Source: Lunularia cruciata | Taxonomy: Eukaryota; Streptophyta; Marchantiopsida; Lunulariales; Lunulariaceae | Assembly: GCA_948567375.1 (NCBI GenBank) | Contig: OX419758.1 | Location: forward strand, 11,103,001-11,167,000 | DNA length: 64,000 nt | Direction: 5' to 3' | Shown here: in pieces, positions 35,201 to 46,767 of the stretch | Numbering within the stretch: position 1 is the first letter of the stretch | Layout: the number at the start of each line of letters is the position of its first letter | Position numbers and translations under genes: made by a program | Notes under the pieces: model-generated | What the model saw: the letters and a program-made list of their open reading frames with translations, nothing else | Told to the model about the DNA's origin: nothing | Databases searched by the model: none

Positions 35201-38200
35201 TACATTCAAGGTAGTCGTCCTTGGTGAATGCTCTTGAGTAAATGTCACCGGCTCGCGTATGATTGCAGATTTTTGCATCAGACCACTTCTTGGAGTTAAC
35301 GGAGTACACTCGAGAGGAGATTATTGGGAGGAATTGTCGGTAAGTTTACTATTGACATGAAAATTTAATCTCGTCCATCCTCTTGACAGCTTCAATTCAA
35401 ATCTCCCAAGCGAATGGCTCTGATTTCGCACCGGGTATACCATGCATTTCAGGTTTCTTCAGGGTGTCGATACGGACTTGGACGTAGTCCGTAAAATATC
35501 TGAGGCCATTAAACAACAACAAAACATCACAGTTCAGCTTTTGAATTATACAAAGAGTGGTAAGTGGAGTTTTACCCTGTGTGCTCGATCTGTAGGTAAA
35601 ACTGGGGGATTCTGGTCTTCTACTCATGTGTCTTAGTTTATCAATACCCTGCAGCATTTTCTACGCATCCCACTGTTGGAAAATTTGATTCCAACAGTAG
35701 GATGCCCCACGTTACGGGTTTCTTTGCTACAAGTTTCAGAAAAAAATTAGAACTAAGAAACATGGACTAACGTAAGGGATGTGACTGTGACAGGAAAACC
35801 ATTCTGGAATTTGTTTCACTTGGAAGCTATGAAGGACAACAAGGTATAAGGATGATCCCCCACGTCTTGGTGACATTTTGTTTGAGCTTTTAAGGGACGT
35901 AGGTTTTGTCCTGGTTTCTTGGCTAAACAAACAATGTCTTCAGTAGTGCAAGTCCGGTTTCTTAAGCATGCTGTCAAATATTTGCAGGGAGAATTACAAT
36001 ACTTCATCGGAGTTCAGCTCGATGGTAGTGAACATATTGAACCTATTAGGCGACGGCTATCAGAAAAGACCGAAGAAGAGGGCAAAAAGATTGTGAGTCA
36101 TTACCTCGTTGTGTTAGTGAGATTTGTTTCCACTGTAATCGTGTCCTTGCGAAAGAACACGGGAAAAGAAAGAGCTATAGCCACAACAGCACATGCAGAA
36201 AATCACTGCATTTCAGTGGATCTCTTGTTGAAGCTTTCACTATCTGTCAAGTTGCCAAGTAATCATGATATAATTTTCTTTGTGCAACTTTTCTGTTCCT
36301 GGTTTGAAATCTTAGGCGTTGGCTTCCCCCTGCAGGTGCAAGCTACTGCAAAGAACGTTGATGGAGCAGTGAGAGAGCTTCCAGATGCCAACATGGTTCG
36401 TAACGGTTTATCCACTTTCTACACTTACAGTCGCCTGAAGTGAGGCATTAGCGGGTCTCATCAAGTTCATGCTTGTGTGTTTACCTTAGTCCCGTGTTGT
36501 ATGTGTGATATGTATCGAAAGAGAGACGGAGTAAGAGGGAAAAGAGTGAGTGCTGTGGTTGTTGCGTCGTACGAAATATAGCCTGAGAGAGCATGCTAAA
36601 TTATACACACAACAGGCTGCTACAAGTTTTGTTGTGAGATGTCAAACGTACGCAATGTCTTGTGATTAGTTGCAGTAAGGCCGAAGATGAACATTAAGGT
36701 CGTTGGGTTTACTGCAAAGACCCGCCAATACTCACCTTGGTAGAGTCTACCTCTTTTTCTGCAGAGCATTGAGGACTTGTGGGCGAATCACTCACGTGCT
36801 GTTCTTCCTAGGCCTCACAAACGTCAGAGCTCCACCTGGCATGCCATGCGGAAGGTCAGTTTCTTTCCGCTTGCAGCTTTGGGTCTCCTCCTCAAATTGC
36901 TACCTTGTTCAGCATATGCAATCATGCCGTTTAGAATGATCTGTTTAGGAGGTACACAATGAAGGCTGCCTTCATTTCTGACTGCTGTGGTGCAGGTCCT
37001 CAGTTCTGGAGACAAATTGGGTCTCAACCACTTCCGGCCAATCAAACCTCTTGGCTGTGGAGATACCGGCAGGTAAATTTATTATGACTTACCCAAGGTT
37101 TCCAATTCAACGGACCCTTGAAACAACTTTCTGATATAGTTTCTTAAAGACCGTCTTACTCTGCAAAAAATTGCATATAAGTTTTCACTTCCACTTATGC
37201 TGAAACACGGTTCGAACATTTTTGTTTTTTCTAGTGTGCATCTGGTGGAACTGAGAGGGACGAGTGAGTTCTATGCCATGAAGGCGATGGACAAAAATGT
37301 GATGGTGAATCGAAATAAGGTGGCTGTCCCACTGTACAAATCAACTTCATCCGTTTATCCAGTTCTTTCAGTCATCCTTGGCTTACTCCCGGGCTAAGAC
37401 AGCTGGTAGATTGACATTGCACCCGATTTCTCGAACAGGTTCACCGTGCTCGCGCAGAGAGGGAGATTTTGGAGAAAATGGACCATCCGTTCTTACCGAC
37501 CTTATATGGGTCATTCCAGGTATGGACCTTGCACATCGCATTCATCACTGTTTTCGATAATGCATTTCTGTAGATTTTACTCGTTTTGCCCTGTTGAAAT
37601 ATCAGTAACATTTGTGACGAAATCAAAGTTTCTGATCGCTAACTTGAAACATCGCTTCTCATTTAACCTCATGAACTGTGCTGACTTGTCCTTCACAGAC
37701 GAGAACGCATGTCTGTCTCATCACCGACTTTTGTCCCGGCGGTGAGCTCTTCCTATTGCTGGAGAGACAACCCCAGAAAAAGTTCCGGGAAGAGTCTTCA
37801 AGGTAGATCCCAAGCCTCACTGCCCCGCATTTGATCGTGAATGGCATGTACATGCCCTTGTTAATTCACAACCTGCAGTAAGGGATATATCACCTACTTC
37901 TCCGCAGCGGTCGAGCATGTCCTTTCAGTTAGTTGTTCCAGGCTTTTAGAGTACATTTTGGTATCCTGAATATCGACCTTTGGTGGTGCAGGTTTTACGC
38001 AGCTGAGATTGTACTTGCCCTCGAATATCTTCACTGCTTGGGTATGTTAAGTTGTCCCTGCAAGCATGTCTAATGAAGAAGATCTTATTCTAAACGTTCA
38101 TTGATGCCACAATCGTATCTTCAGATTCTAATATAAATTCTAATAATATAATCTAAACCCTTTGGGTCAATTGCGACAGGCGTAGTCTACAGAGATTTGA

Positions 38201-39737
38201 AACCTGAGAATGTGCTGGTTCAGAAGGATGGGCATGTGCAGCTCACAGACTTTGACCTGTCATTCTTGACAGCCTCGAGGCCTCAGGTTTGTGATGTTTT
38301 TTCATTTCCTTTCCGCATTATATGTAAGCTCTTCGGCGAATTCTCATTGCCTATTCTTCTGGAGATCATAAGGGCAATTTTAGGAGGACAAGTTGTATTT
38401 GACTTGTAAAGATAAGAGGGACTCGGGAGAACAACGAGAATGAACAGACGGTTTGTGGAAGCCATGTCGAGTCTGAAATGGAGATGTGGAGAGATCTCGA
38501 CCTATCAAAATTGCCTTGTGATGCAAAGATACGTCTCCACCTTGTCTGGAGATACTGATTATCTAATAATGCGACCTTTTTATCCGTTCCTGTTGCAGTT
38601 ACTGAAACCAGTCCTACCGTCTGGCCGTAAGCATAGACGAGCTAGGGAAAATTTACGACCAATACTACTCACAGAACCAGTTGCAAAGTCCAACTCCTTC
38701 GTGGGGACTGAGGAGTACATTGCTCCTGTAAGTGTTTGAGCTTCCAAGCGCACTCTGTCTCACTGCTCTAATTATATTTACCTACCTGGAAATATGTGAT
38801 GCTTAGGAAAGGTGATCACTAATTAAATTCTATCAAAATGCAGGAAATTATTCTTGGTTTGGGTCACAACAGCTCTGTTGATTGGTGGGCTCTAGGTAAG
38901 AATCATAATTGGTTTCAACTTTTATCACTTAAATGAGAGTTATATAAGCTGCAGGGTGCTGTTTGTAGTATGGCCGTAGTGTTGAATAGCAGTGTTTTTA
39001 ACCGTCATTGCCACTGTTATTGTCACGACAGGTATTCTTCTGTATGAGATGTTGTTTGGGCGAACACCATTTAGAGGGCGCAATCGACAAAGGACTTTTG
39101 CTAATGTCTTGCACAAAGATCTTGCGTTCCCAAGTTCCATCCCCGTATGTCGCTTCACTTTCGCCTCTGCCGAGAATAGACAAAGTGCTTGTTATTCCCA
39201 CTTACTTATCTTTTGTGTCAACTGCCGTCGAGCTAATTGACTGCGAAGACTGATGTGTATAAGTACATATAGTACACTGAAGTGATCGACTTCCCGCTTG
39301 CTCGACTTTACGGTATGAAAGCTCGTGCTGATATTGAGATAACTTTGCTCCTTCGTACCAGGTAAGCTTAGCTGCGAAACAGGTCATCCGTGGGCTATTG
39401 CAAAGAGATCCCAAGAAAAGGTTGGGATCAGATAAAGGGGCTTATGACTTGAAACAACATTCTTTCTTCCGGGGCATAAACTGGCCTCTCATCCGCTGCA
39501 TGGTATGTCTGCTCACAACATACAGGTCAAAACGGTCGTTTATAATTACTCTTATTTTGCTGTAGTCATCTGCTAGGTCCAAATATCTACCTATCCCCTA
39601 ACTCGTGGATATTGGTTGAGCAGACCCCGCCCCCGCTAGAGACACCAATCTATCAAATCGGCAAGGAAGCGGATACAAAAGATCTGGACTGGGAGGAGTT
39701 GGATCCTAGTGCCGCATCATTTGAGGAAGTCTTCTAG
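32231..39737 (+). CDS. PHOT: Phototropin, blue-light receptor serine/threonine kinase, 22 exons
   Basis: Membrane-associated AGC-VIII kinase controlling phototropism, chloroplast movement and related light responses; each LOV domain binds FMN and forms a cysteinyl adduct in blue light. Exons: 32231-33192, 33664-33846, 34063-34154, 34347-34683, 34871-35084, 35269-35339, 35453-35559, 35794-35843, 35988-36092, 36336-36395, 36765-36854, 36996-37072, 37235-37319, 37439-37519, 37699-37802, 37992-38041, 38180-38286, 38599-38727, 38844-38895, 39032-39144, 39362-39502, 39624-39737. These total 3324 nt, so 1107 residues in one open frame, typical for land-plant phototropins. After a long disordered N-terminus come LOV1 (about 272-385, GRNCRFLQG with Cys321), LOV2 (about 574-680, GRNCRFLQG with Cys619), a J-alpha-like linker and the kinase (about 770-1060): LGCGDTGS, Lys799, YRDLKPEN with Asp895, DFD with Asp913, and [13 protein letters not shown]. 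All key residues are intact. Start: first of two Met codons (32231, 32234) after an in-frame gap. Confidence 0.96.
33553..33578 (+). other. G-quadruplex-prone run in phototropin intron 1
   Basis: GGGG-T-GGGG-T-GGGGGGG-CGT-GGGGGG lies on the sense strand, 85 bp before the exon 2 acceptor. It fits the four-run G4 rule with very short loops. Confidence 0.85.
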
Positions 39738-41555
39738 TGTATTATCGCAGTAGAGATTGTCACTTCTTTCCTCACGCTTCGATTGATGGAGATCTAGAGA
39801 GCACATTTCAGGATCTCTCTTGGGAGTCACGTTTGGAAATCTCTTGGTATCATTCAAGGGAGTAGTGGTTCATTTTTTCATCAAAACCGTGCAGCAGCCA
39901 TGTTCCTCAAGGACAGACTAGATTGTTACAGATGGACGTGGTTGCAGCTAATATGAAAATCGATGTGAGGAGGACATCATCCATCAAGGTCTGTGGGTCG
40001 CTCAACTGGTGCAGTTCTGAATCTCAAGACAGGACGAGGTTTGGATAGGCAAATGCCTGTGGAGTTTGTGGGATCGGCCTCATGTGGCTTCGTTTGTACA
40101 GTTTGTGTCGTCGAATCAGCCTGTTACATATTGTCTTCTAGATGCCAGATCAGAGGTTGCCCAGCACTTATGTAGCGAAGCACCCGGGATGTCTATTCTG
40201 GGTTACTACATGGAGAGTTGGCTACAATTTGTGATTGTAAAACGTTTTTGCAGCAGTAATAGTTATCGTGATTAGTGTGTGACATGAGGCCGTAGTTTGA
40301 TGTAGGATAATAGACAAGAGAGCATTAGACTAGTGTGTTTTATACTTGGATTACCCTCCCAAGTGCTTGATTTCGAGCCCTCTATCAAGGAGCTCTTTCT
40401 TATTTCAACCACGAGTTGCTTGCAGGCGAACAACATGCCCAGTTTCTACCTGTCCTAGTGATCAGATTGGGTTAGGAGACCTTTACTGTGAAGTGAATCA
40501 TCACCACTTGAGGAATATATAGGAGACGAAAGCAGTGGAATTTGTAGATTATGCCGCAAGTGAGGCTATTGAAAGCTTACATACACAGGCAGGGGAAGTA
40601 GAATTCTCCTATGCCAAGCTAGACGCCCGTGAAGCAAGGCCTGGCAAGAGTAGTATTTATAAGAGAAGTTTCACTACCTGTAACTGATGACTGCAATGAA
40701 GTATTGGAGTTCAGGAGAATGCACACGTCAAATTGGTTCTTCTGCATACTGGATTTTTCTCGATGAGATGCGAGTTTTGTCTACCCGGGCGAAGGATATT
40801 ACCTTGGGGTATCTACGTTAGATAGCCGACTTATGGCCTGTGATGACTCTTTAGATCTTCTGAATATATACGCCACGAAACCTCCTGCAGAGGTGCTTTC
40901 TAAATTTCCTACTGATCTTCACCAGTAGACCTCGTTATCATCTTTCTTTCGCCAAAATATCACAGCTTGTTTGACAATTTTCAACCAAGGCAGTGTCTAT
41001 TGAGCAAAACTTGGCATGGGTGATCCTTTACTTAAGATTGATTGTGATTAGTACGCTAAGATTGGCACTTGCAATGTTTAACCAAGCTCAGTTATCTTTG
41101 CTGTAGTTTGTACAAATACACTTTGGGAAGTTCTGTCTTGGAGAACTCACGGAGGACTGCAAACCCCTAAGTCCCCATGCGCAGAATTTACAGAACCACT
41201 GTAGCAAAGTTCAGCACAAGTAAAGTGAACACACAATTTAGTTACTTGACTTTGTTACTGGAGAGATTATGAGTGCAAGCAACAAAGTAGGATGGCACCC
41301 TTTGTTGCCTGCACTCATAATCTCTCCAGTACAAATCTCGCTACAAATCATAATATATTAATTAGTGATCATCCAGATATAGAATCAACACACATGTCTC
41401 CATGTTTCTCGAGGGGTCAAAGCAGGAAGGTCCAGGTGATCTCCTCTCGCAGCCCGTTACCCAGAGGTTTCTATTTTTGTCCGTGTAGTCTAAGGAGACT
41501 CTCAACTCAATCGGGAATCTATCTACCACAACTGGTCATGTGACTCGTAGTGACT
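39738..41555 (+). other. 3' flank of phototropin, probable 3' UTR then intergenic
   Basis: Short frames at 39993-40275 are not gene-like. The composition stays similar to the gene's introns up to about 40300, which is consistent with a 3' UTR, but no clear polyadenylation signal was pinned down. A hairpin lies at 41256-41331. Confidence 0.35.
41256..41331. repeat. Short inverted repeat, 32-bp arms and 12-nt loop
   Basis: Left arm TACTGGAGAGATTATGAGTG... (41256-41287) pairs with the right arm (41300-41331) with a single mismatch (GCAAGCAAC against GCAGGCAAC). The loop is TAGGATGGCACC. The size suits a foldback scar, a tiny inverted-repeat element or a small-RNA hairpin. Confidence 0.9.
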
Positions 41556-41559
41556 GTTC

Positions 41560-41592
41560 TTGGTTATTCTACACGGTCGCCCTTTCCCCTTT
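41560..41592 (+). mobile_element. LINE tail end, partial
   Basis: TTATTCTACACGGTCGCCCTTTCCCC matches the terminal part of the LINE tail, without the hairpin. Confidence 0.5.
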
Positions 41593-41834
41593 CACTCTTA
41601 GTGATACGTTTAGCTGTCGCTAGAGACAAACTGAAATGAAGTCCTATCTTATGATTGTTACCTAAATACAGGTTCGTTCCTTGTTCCTATGTCCTCTTAA
41701 GGACTTAGAAAATTTTCACCTTCGGTACTTGGATAAAGGAACTGAAGATCGTATTTTCTCGCTGAATTCGCATGCGGGAGACGGAGAGGGAGGGACGTGA
41801 GTAGACATATCTATAATATCCGAGGGTTCTATAG

Positions 41835-41927
41835 CATATAACACTCGAGTTTATATTCTATTTTCTTAGTTTTTCAATTTCATATAACACTCTAGCTTAT
41901 ATTTTATTCTCTTTGTTTTTCAATTTC
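41835..41927. repeat. Two-copy 46-bp tandem repeat
   Basis: CATATAACACTCGAGTTTAT... at 41835 recurs as CATATAACACTCTAGCTTAT... at 41881, each ending TTTTTCAATTTCA. It is AT-rich and lies just upstream of LINE copy B. Confidence 0.85.
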
Positions 41928-42139
41928 AGTATCTATGTTGAAGACTATGAAGAATGAATAGAAAGTTAGGAGGATTTTTAGTTTTTTTAAGGTTTAGAGT
42001 GATCATTATATATTGAGAGTGATACGTCTTGAATTTTTTATTTTTGATCTTATGGAACTTAATTTTGAAAATTTTGGAGATAAAAATTGAAAATTATAAA
42101 AGTTTATAATTTTTAAGATTTGGAAAGATTGTATTTGTT

Positions 42140-45100
42140 TATGTGAATTGGGATGTGAAAGGTTATGATTTTGCAAATATGGAGGAGATATGGAGAGGAA
42201 CATCATGTGTTATTATCATTATTCTTGTATTAACCATGGTTACATTTTTCCATGTGGGGTCATCTAGAGCGGCTCGAGATATACCATCCCCTGTGTGTCA
42301 CCGATGCTTTACCTCGCAAGGGGCAAAGACCCATGTGAGAAGGATGCACAAGGATTATAATTGGACCACTTGGGATGTCCACGTGAGATGAGCAACCACA
42401 TCGAGAGCAATGACACTCGAGATTATGCATGTTTCTTCTATCACTTCGTTGATCGCTCCAAGGATACTAATCTAGTCGTAGGAGTGGTTAGCTTCTTAGG
42501 CAGGTTGCATTATGAGGTTATTTGAGACTAGTTTTCCATGTCCACATCTATTCCATAGGCTACCCTGCACACTCCATGATGAGGCTAGATAGGCTTTTTG
42601 CCTACCACTTGATCGTTTGGCACATGATCCCTTGGACGAGTTAGCATGGTTCATATTCCTCTTACTCTCTTGATGGTGTCTTTTTTATGCTAGAGGGGGA
42701 CGAACGGTGCATAGAGAGGTGGCTGCTAGATTTTGTCGATCATGAACGGGGGATTAGGCGGCACTTGAGGAATAGTCTATTATGGTTACATGGTTTAGGA
42801 GACGGGCGTCGCTATAGGATACCATAGAGTCCACTCAATTACAAAGGTGTAGGACATTGGGTCAGGCGGGAGAGTTTAATAGAGCAACATGAGCGCTACA
42901 ACCTTTGTTTATGGCAAGTCCTACTGATGAGACTACTGATGAGACTATCTCTTCCCTACGCTCACTACATCCTATAACAATAGAGGGACTACCACTAGAG
43001 GTCTTAGATTATCAGCCTAAGCAGCCTTTATGTCTTGATAGGTCGCTAATTGCACAAACATTGTGCATTGCCCCTTGACTTTCCTCAAGAGGTTTGTTAG
43101 AGATGATTTATGAGCACTTTAGAGATTGCTTTTAGGTAAATGATCCTTTTAATGGTTTTCCTGAGTTGTTTCAAGTAGCTGCAGTAATAGCAAGAGGAGA
43201 CATTCCTATGTTTGTTAGTCGGGTGTTAGGTGCTAGTCGACTTCTCGCAATGGAGAAGGACATGAGGGCATTAGACCAATTGCTATTTGAGAGATCTTTT
43301 TGCGTGTGGTCAATCGTACCATTGTCCTTCAACACCATTCTCACTTTTGACAACACCTCAATCCACATCAATTTGGATTAGCTACACTTGGAGGATGTGA
43401 GGCTATATCTATAGGCGTTAGGGCACTCCTAGATATCTATCTGGAGTGGGTCATCCTACCGATGAATATTGATAACTCTTTTAATAGTGTCTCATGGGCA
43501 TCCATATTTAGAGAGCTTAGGGAAGCTGGTAGATCCTTGTCGAGTCTCATTCCTTTTGTGTGGTTTTTTTTATGGCTCTCTTGCTTTCCTTTACTACTAG
43601 CACGATTGTTCACATGAAGGAATCATCGTCTTGGAGTAAGTTGTTGGTACACGTCAAGGAGATCCTTTGGGGGGACTTTTATTTCCCATGGCTCACTTTA
43701 GAGCTCTCCTATTTACTACTTTGGCCATGCCAGGTTGTGTATTTCCCTCTTTGGCAAATGATACACACATTGTGCCATGTAGGTCAAATTAAGCATACCT
43801 TTGACCACTTGACTACCAAGCTTCATCTATTAGGCTTGAGAGTCTAGGCGTCAAAGTGCAATGCATGGTTCCTTTTAGCTATCCCTCCCCACCTTGAGCT
43901 TGCAAGGAGATGTATCACATCCACAGATGGACTATGTGTTCTTGGAGTGCCAATGGGATCCAAGGATTTTATCACACGTTTCTTAAATGCTACCCTTGTA
44001 GAGGATGTTCTCCATGTGGATGACCTTCTATTACTAAGAGATCTACAAGTGGTATTTGGTATACTCTCCTCCAATATTGCTAGTTGAAAATCCTACCTCA
44101 TCCTTATAATTCCTCCTTATCGTCCTTCCTATCACATTTGAGAGCATTTGATAGGAGGATTATGGGAGTCTTTGGTGATATTATTGGACCACAATAATGT
44201 ATGATAGGGGATTTGGCATGTAAATAGATGGCTCTGTCAATCTCATGTAGAGGGGTTGGCTTGCTATCTATGGAAGAGATAACACCTATAGCATTTTTGT
44301 GTAGTTTGGCTCTCTCTGCACCCCTACTTTCCTCTCCTTTTTTGGTTGTTGATAGGCCGGTTTTGGAGACTTGTATGACAGATGTGGAGGAAGATCCTTT
44401 TCTCTCCAGATGTTATTACAATAGACAAGAGATAGTCTATCCCCATTGGCATGAGAGAATTTTCCACCTTTTGTTTTAGTATCGTCAGATTGGACTAGAG
44501 GTTTACAATCTTCCTTGATGGAGCGACAATGTGAGTATATGCTACATTATCTCTTAGTTGACTTGTTTATTCCTCATGCTACTAGAATACATCTTTGCTC
44601 TTGCTTCGATAAGAGTGCAGGCTCTTGGATCCTAGCTCAACAGTGCATTAGGGCATTCCGACTTGCACCTACTACTTTCTCTACAACAATGAGGTTCCGC
44701 CTAGGTTTGGTCCACCCATCTGCATCTTCATTACTCACTTGTGAGTGTGGTTCTACACTAGATGCAGCAACGGTCCACATGACACGGTGTCCTTTTAGAG
44801 GACAGAGGATAGGTACCCATGATGCTATTAGGGACATAGTGTTTGCTATGGCACGAGAGAGTGGATACTTGTCTTGGATGGAGCATTCGTATGCTTTGCA
44901 GACGACACGTGTTAAGGCAGACTTATACTTGGTCCTAGATGATTAGGTGACAATAGCGGATGTCGTGGTTATGGACCTTATACGGGATACAATTTCAAAG
45001 GGAGTGATTACCCATCCCCCTGGATGGGCGGCGAGTGCAACAACAAGTCTCAAGGTCTCCAAGTATAGGGGCATGTAGCGAGGTCACCTATTTGTTCCTC

Positions 45101-45630
45101 TAGCCTTGGAATTATATGGAGCGATGGACAAGGTGTTTGACACATTTGTTAGGGAGTGCACGAAAGCTTATCATGTTAAACGTCAAGGGATATTACTCTC
45201 ACTCTCATACTTTGTAACATATTTTAGATAGTGTGTGTCCATTGCTTTACAAAATGCAATGGTTGGTGCAATCTATAGAAGAAGTGGTTGGTGCAATCTA
45301 TAGAAGAGCAATCACATTAGGTGATATTTCTTCGGATATTCCAATTGTGGGTAGATTGTATGGCTTGGATATCTTAGGTGCGGAAAGAAGGATATCTTAG
45401 GTGCGGAAAGAAGGGTAGATTTCTCACACAGAATCTATTGGAGCTTAGCCCCATATTACTTTTTTCTTGTCTCTCCCTTGCAGTGCTTGATGGGGTCTTC
45501 CTATCCTTCATTTTTTCTCCTTTCGCTATGCCCAAATTTACCTTTTCTTTCCCTCTCCCTTGTACGGCTTGATGGGGTCTTCCCATCCTTCATTTTGTCT
45601 ACGCGCCTCTTTTCTTTTATTTTCTCTGAA
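42140..45630 (+). mobile_element. RLE-type LINE, long decayed copy B
   Basis: Order on the plus strand: an N-terminal part with many stops (42180-43300), RT remnants (43380-44090, parallel to copy A), a middle region (44100-44500), the knuckle and endonuclease segment (44515-45230), a 3' UTR with two small tandem duplications (27 bp at about 45260-45308, 24 bp at 45366-45414), and two tail units. The inner unit starts near 45485. The outer one, 45550-45612, contains CTTGTACGGCTTGATGGGG and ends GTCTACGCG. It separates phototropin from RUS1. Numerous C-to-T type stops show long silencing. The 5' end is not sharply defined. Confidence 0.75.
44515..45230 (+). pseudogene. LINE endonuclease segment of copy B
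   Basis: The open part (44515-44946) ends at a TAG just after KADLYLVLDD. The same frame then continues with VTIADVVVMD, a KVSKYRG motif and GHLFVPLALELYG to about 45120. The knuckle reads CECGSTLDAATVHMTRC. Where copy A has RADFYLVRDD followed by Q, this copy has the stop, a CAG-to-TAG change. Side by side, the two copies show that knuckle, D-x12-D-V and KxxKY-like residues are conserved in both. Confidence 0.65.
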
Positions 45631-45634
45631 ATAT

Positions 45635-46767
45635 AATGGCCCTTTTGACTTAATAAAGGCCAAACTACTAGGATTATTCAAAATCTTGAAGGAGAATACA
45701 TGTCATGTGTTCCGCTTCTATCCATTCTTGTTCTCATCTAAATCTTTAAACGTAAAGTCAAGTCAAGACGTAGCGAGACTCGGAGGAGAACAAGATAGAA
45801 GCGTCGCCAAAGTTACGTAATTCTAGGCATCTTCACGCCCCAGCTCGGTGCCTGAGCTGTTCATTGGACAACTCCAGCTATATCTGGCTTGCTTCTAATA
45901 TTAGCTAACTAGAGAAAGTCAGGTCTGGTTTCCCGACTGGAGTAGTTCGATTGCGGCTTGGGCGTGGTTGAACGGACGAACGGAATTCTTGGGGAGAACC
46001 AAGGAATGTCCGCCCTCCAAGACTTTCTTTCTGTCGTCCTGAGACGGCTGGTATGGTTGCTCGAGTTATTTGCACCTGTATGAACATATCAAGGCTTCTC
46101 TCTGGGGAGGAGTGTTGATCTTTTTGTCGTTGGTGGGTTCGATTCAATTAGAATGGGAAAACAAAAATAAAAACTCAACTCTCGGTCCTGTTCCTCTCAT
46201 TCCTCCGCAGGTGCGCTGTAGTGCAGTTGGATATTCGCCTTCCACACTATAGTTGTGGTTCCAAGGCTGCTTGTGATTTCCTGCAATAGTGTGCAGCCGA
46301 GTGAGATTGTACAACGGTGGATGTAATTCCGAGTCGGGCTTTCGTTGCCGAGGGAGAGAGAGAGAGCTGGATAGATAGCGTGACCGTCTGTTTGGATTGT
46401 GAAAGCCCCTTCGAAGAGGTTTTAGATTGAGGATTTAGTTGTTGATAGAAGGTGTGAATTCAATATGGACCAGCTGCTGAAGGTGGTGCGGGGATGGTTG
46501 GCGAGTTATAGCATCGGTTGATGACTCTCTGAGAAGAGCGGGTTTGTGTTTTGGTTTCATAGTAATTGGCTTGGTTGGTGAGTGTGCATTTCAGTCCCTT
46601 GGCGGTGGTGTTCTACGTGCGCTCTCTCAGTGTTTGGAAGAGCATAATGATAGCTTGGAGTTTTGAAGACTATAATTCTTTTTGCTGCGGATTGAATTCG
46701 GTGAAGGTGGGAAGGGAATTTTTCGTGGCAATGTCCAGCTACGCACGCTAGCAGGTTCGAGTTGTTC
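45635..46767 (+). other. Upstream region of RUS1, probable promoter and 5' UTR
   Basis: No separate gene seen. A GA repeat (GAGAGAGAGAG) lies near 46355-46370. Short frames at 46070-46252 and 46566-46751 could be upstream ORFs if transcription starts early. The RUS1 start codon follows 'GAGTTGTTC'. Confidence 0.35.

Noticed and set aside
35919..36443. 174-codon frame inside the phototropin gene
   Set aside because: It runs through two introns; only 35988-36092 and 36336-36395 are coding, as shown by homology and splice sites.
46130..46160. GGGTTCGATTC resembling a tRNA T-arm
   Set aside because: No matching acceptor, D-arm or anticodon stem could be drawn around it; other GGTTCGA sites (51929, 58778) failed in the same way.
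46762..46767. RUS1 start two codons upstream
   Set aside because: The upstream codon is TTG; the first ATG is at 46768 and fits the plastid-protein start.
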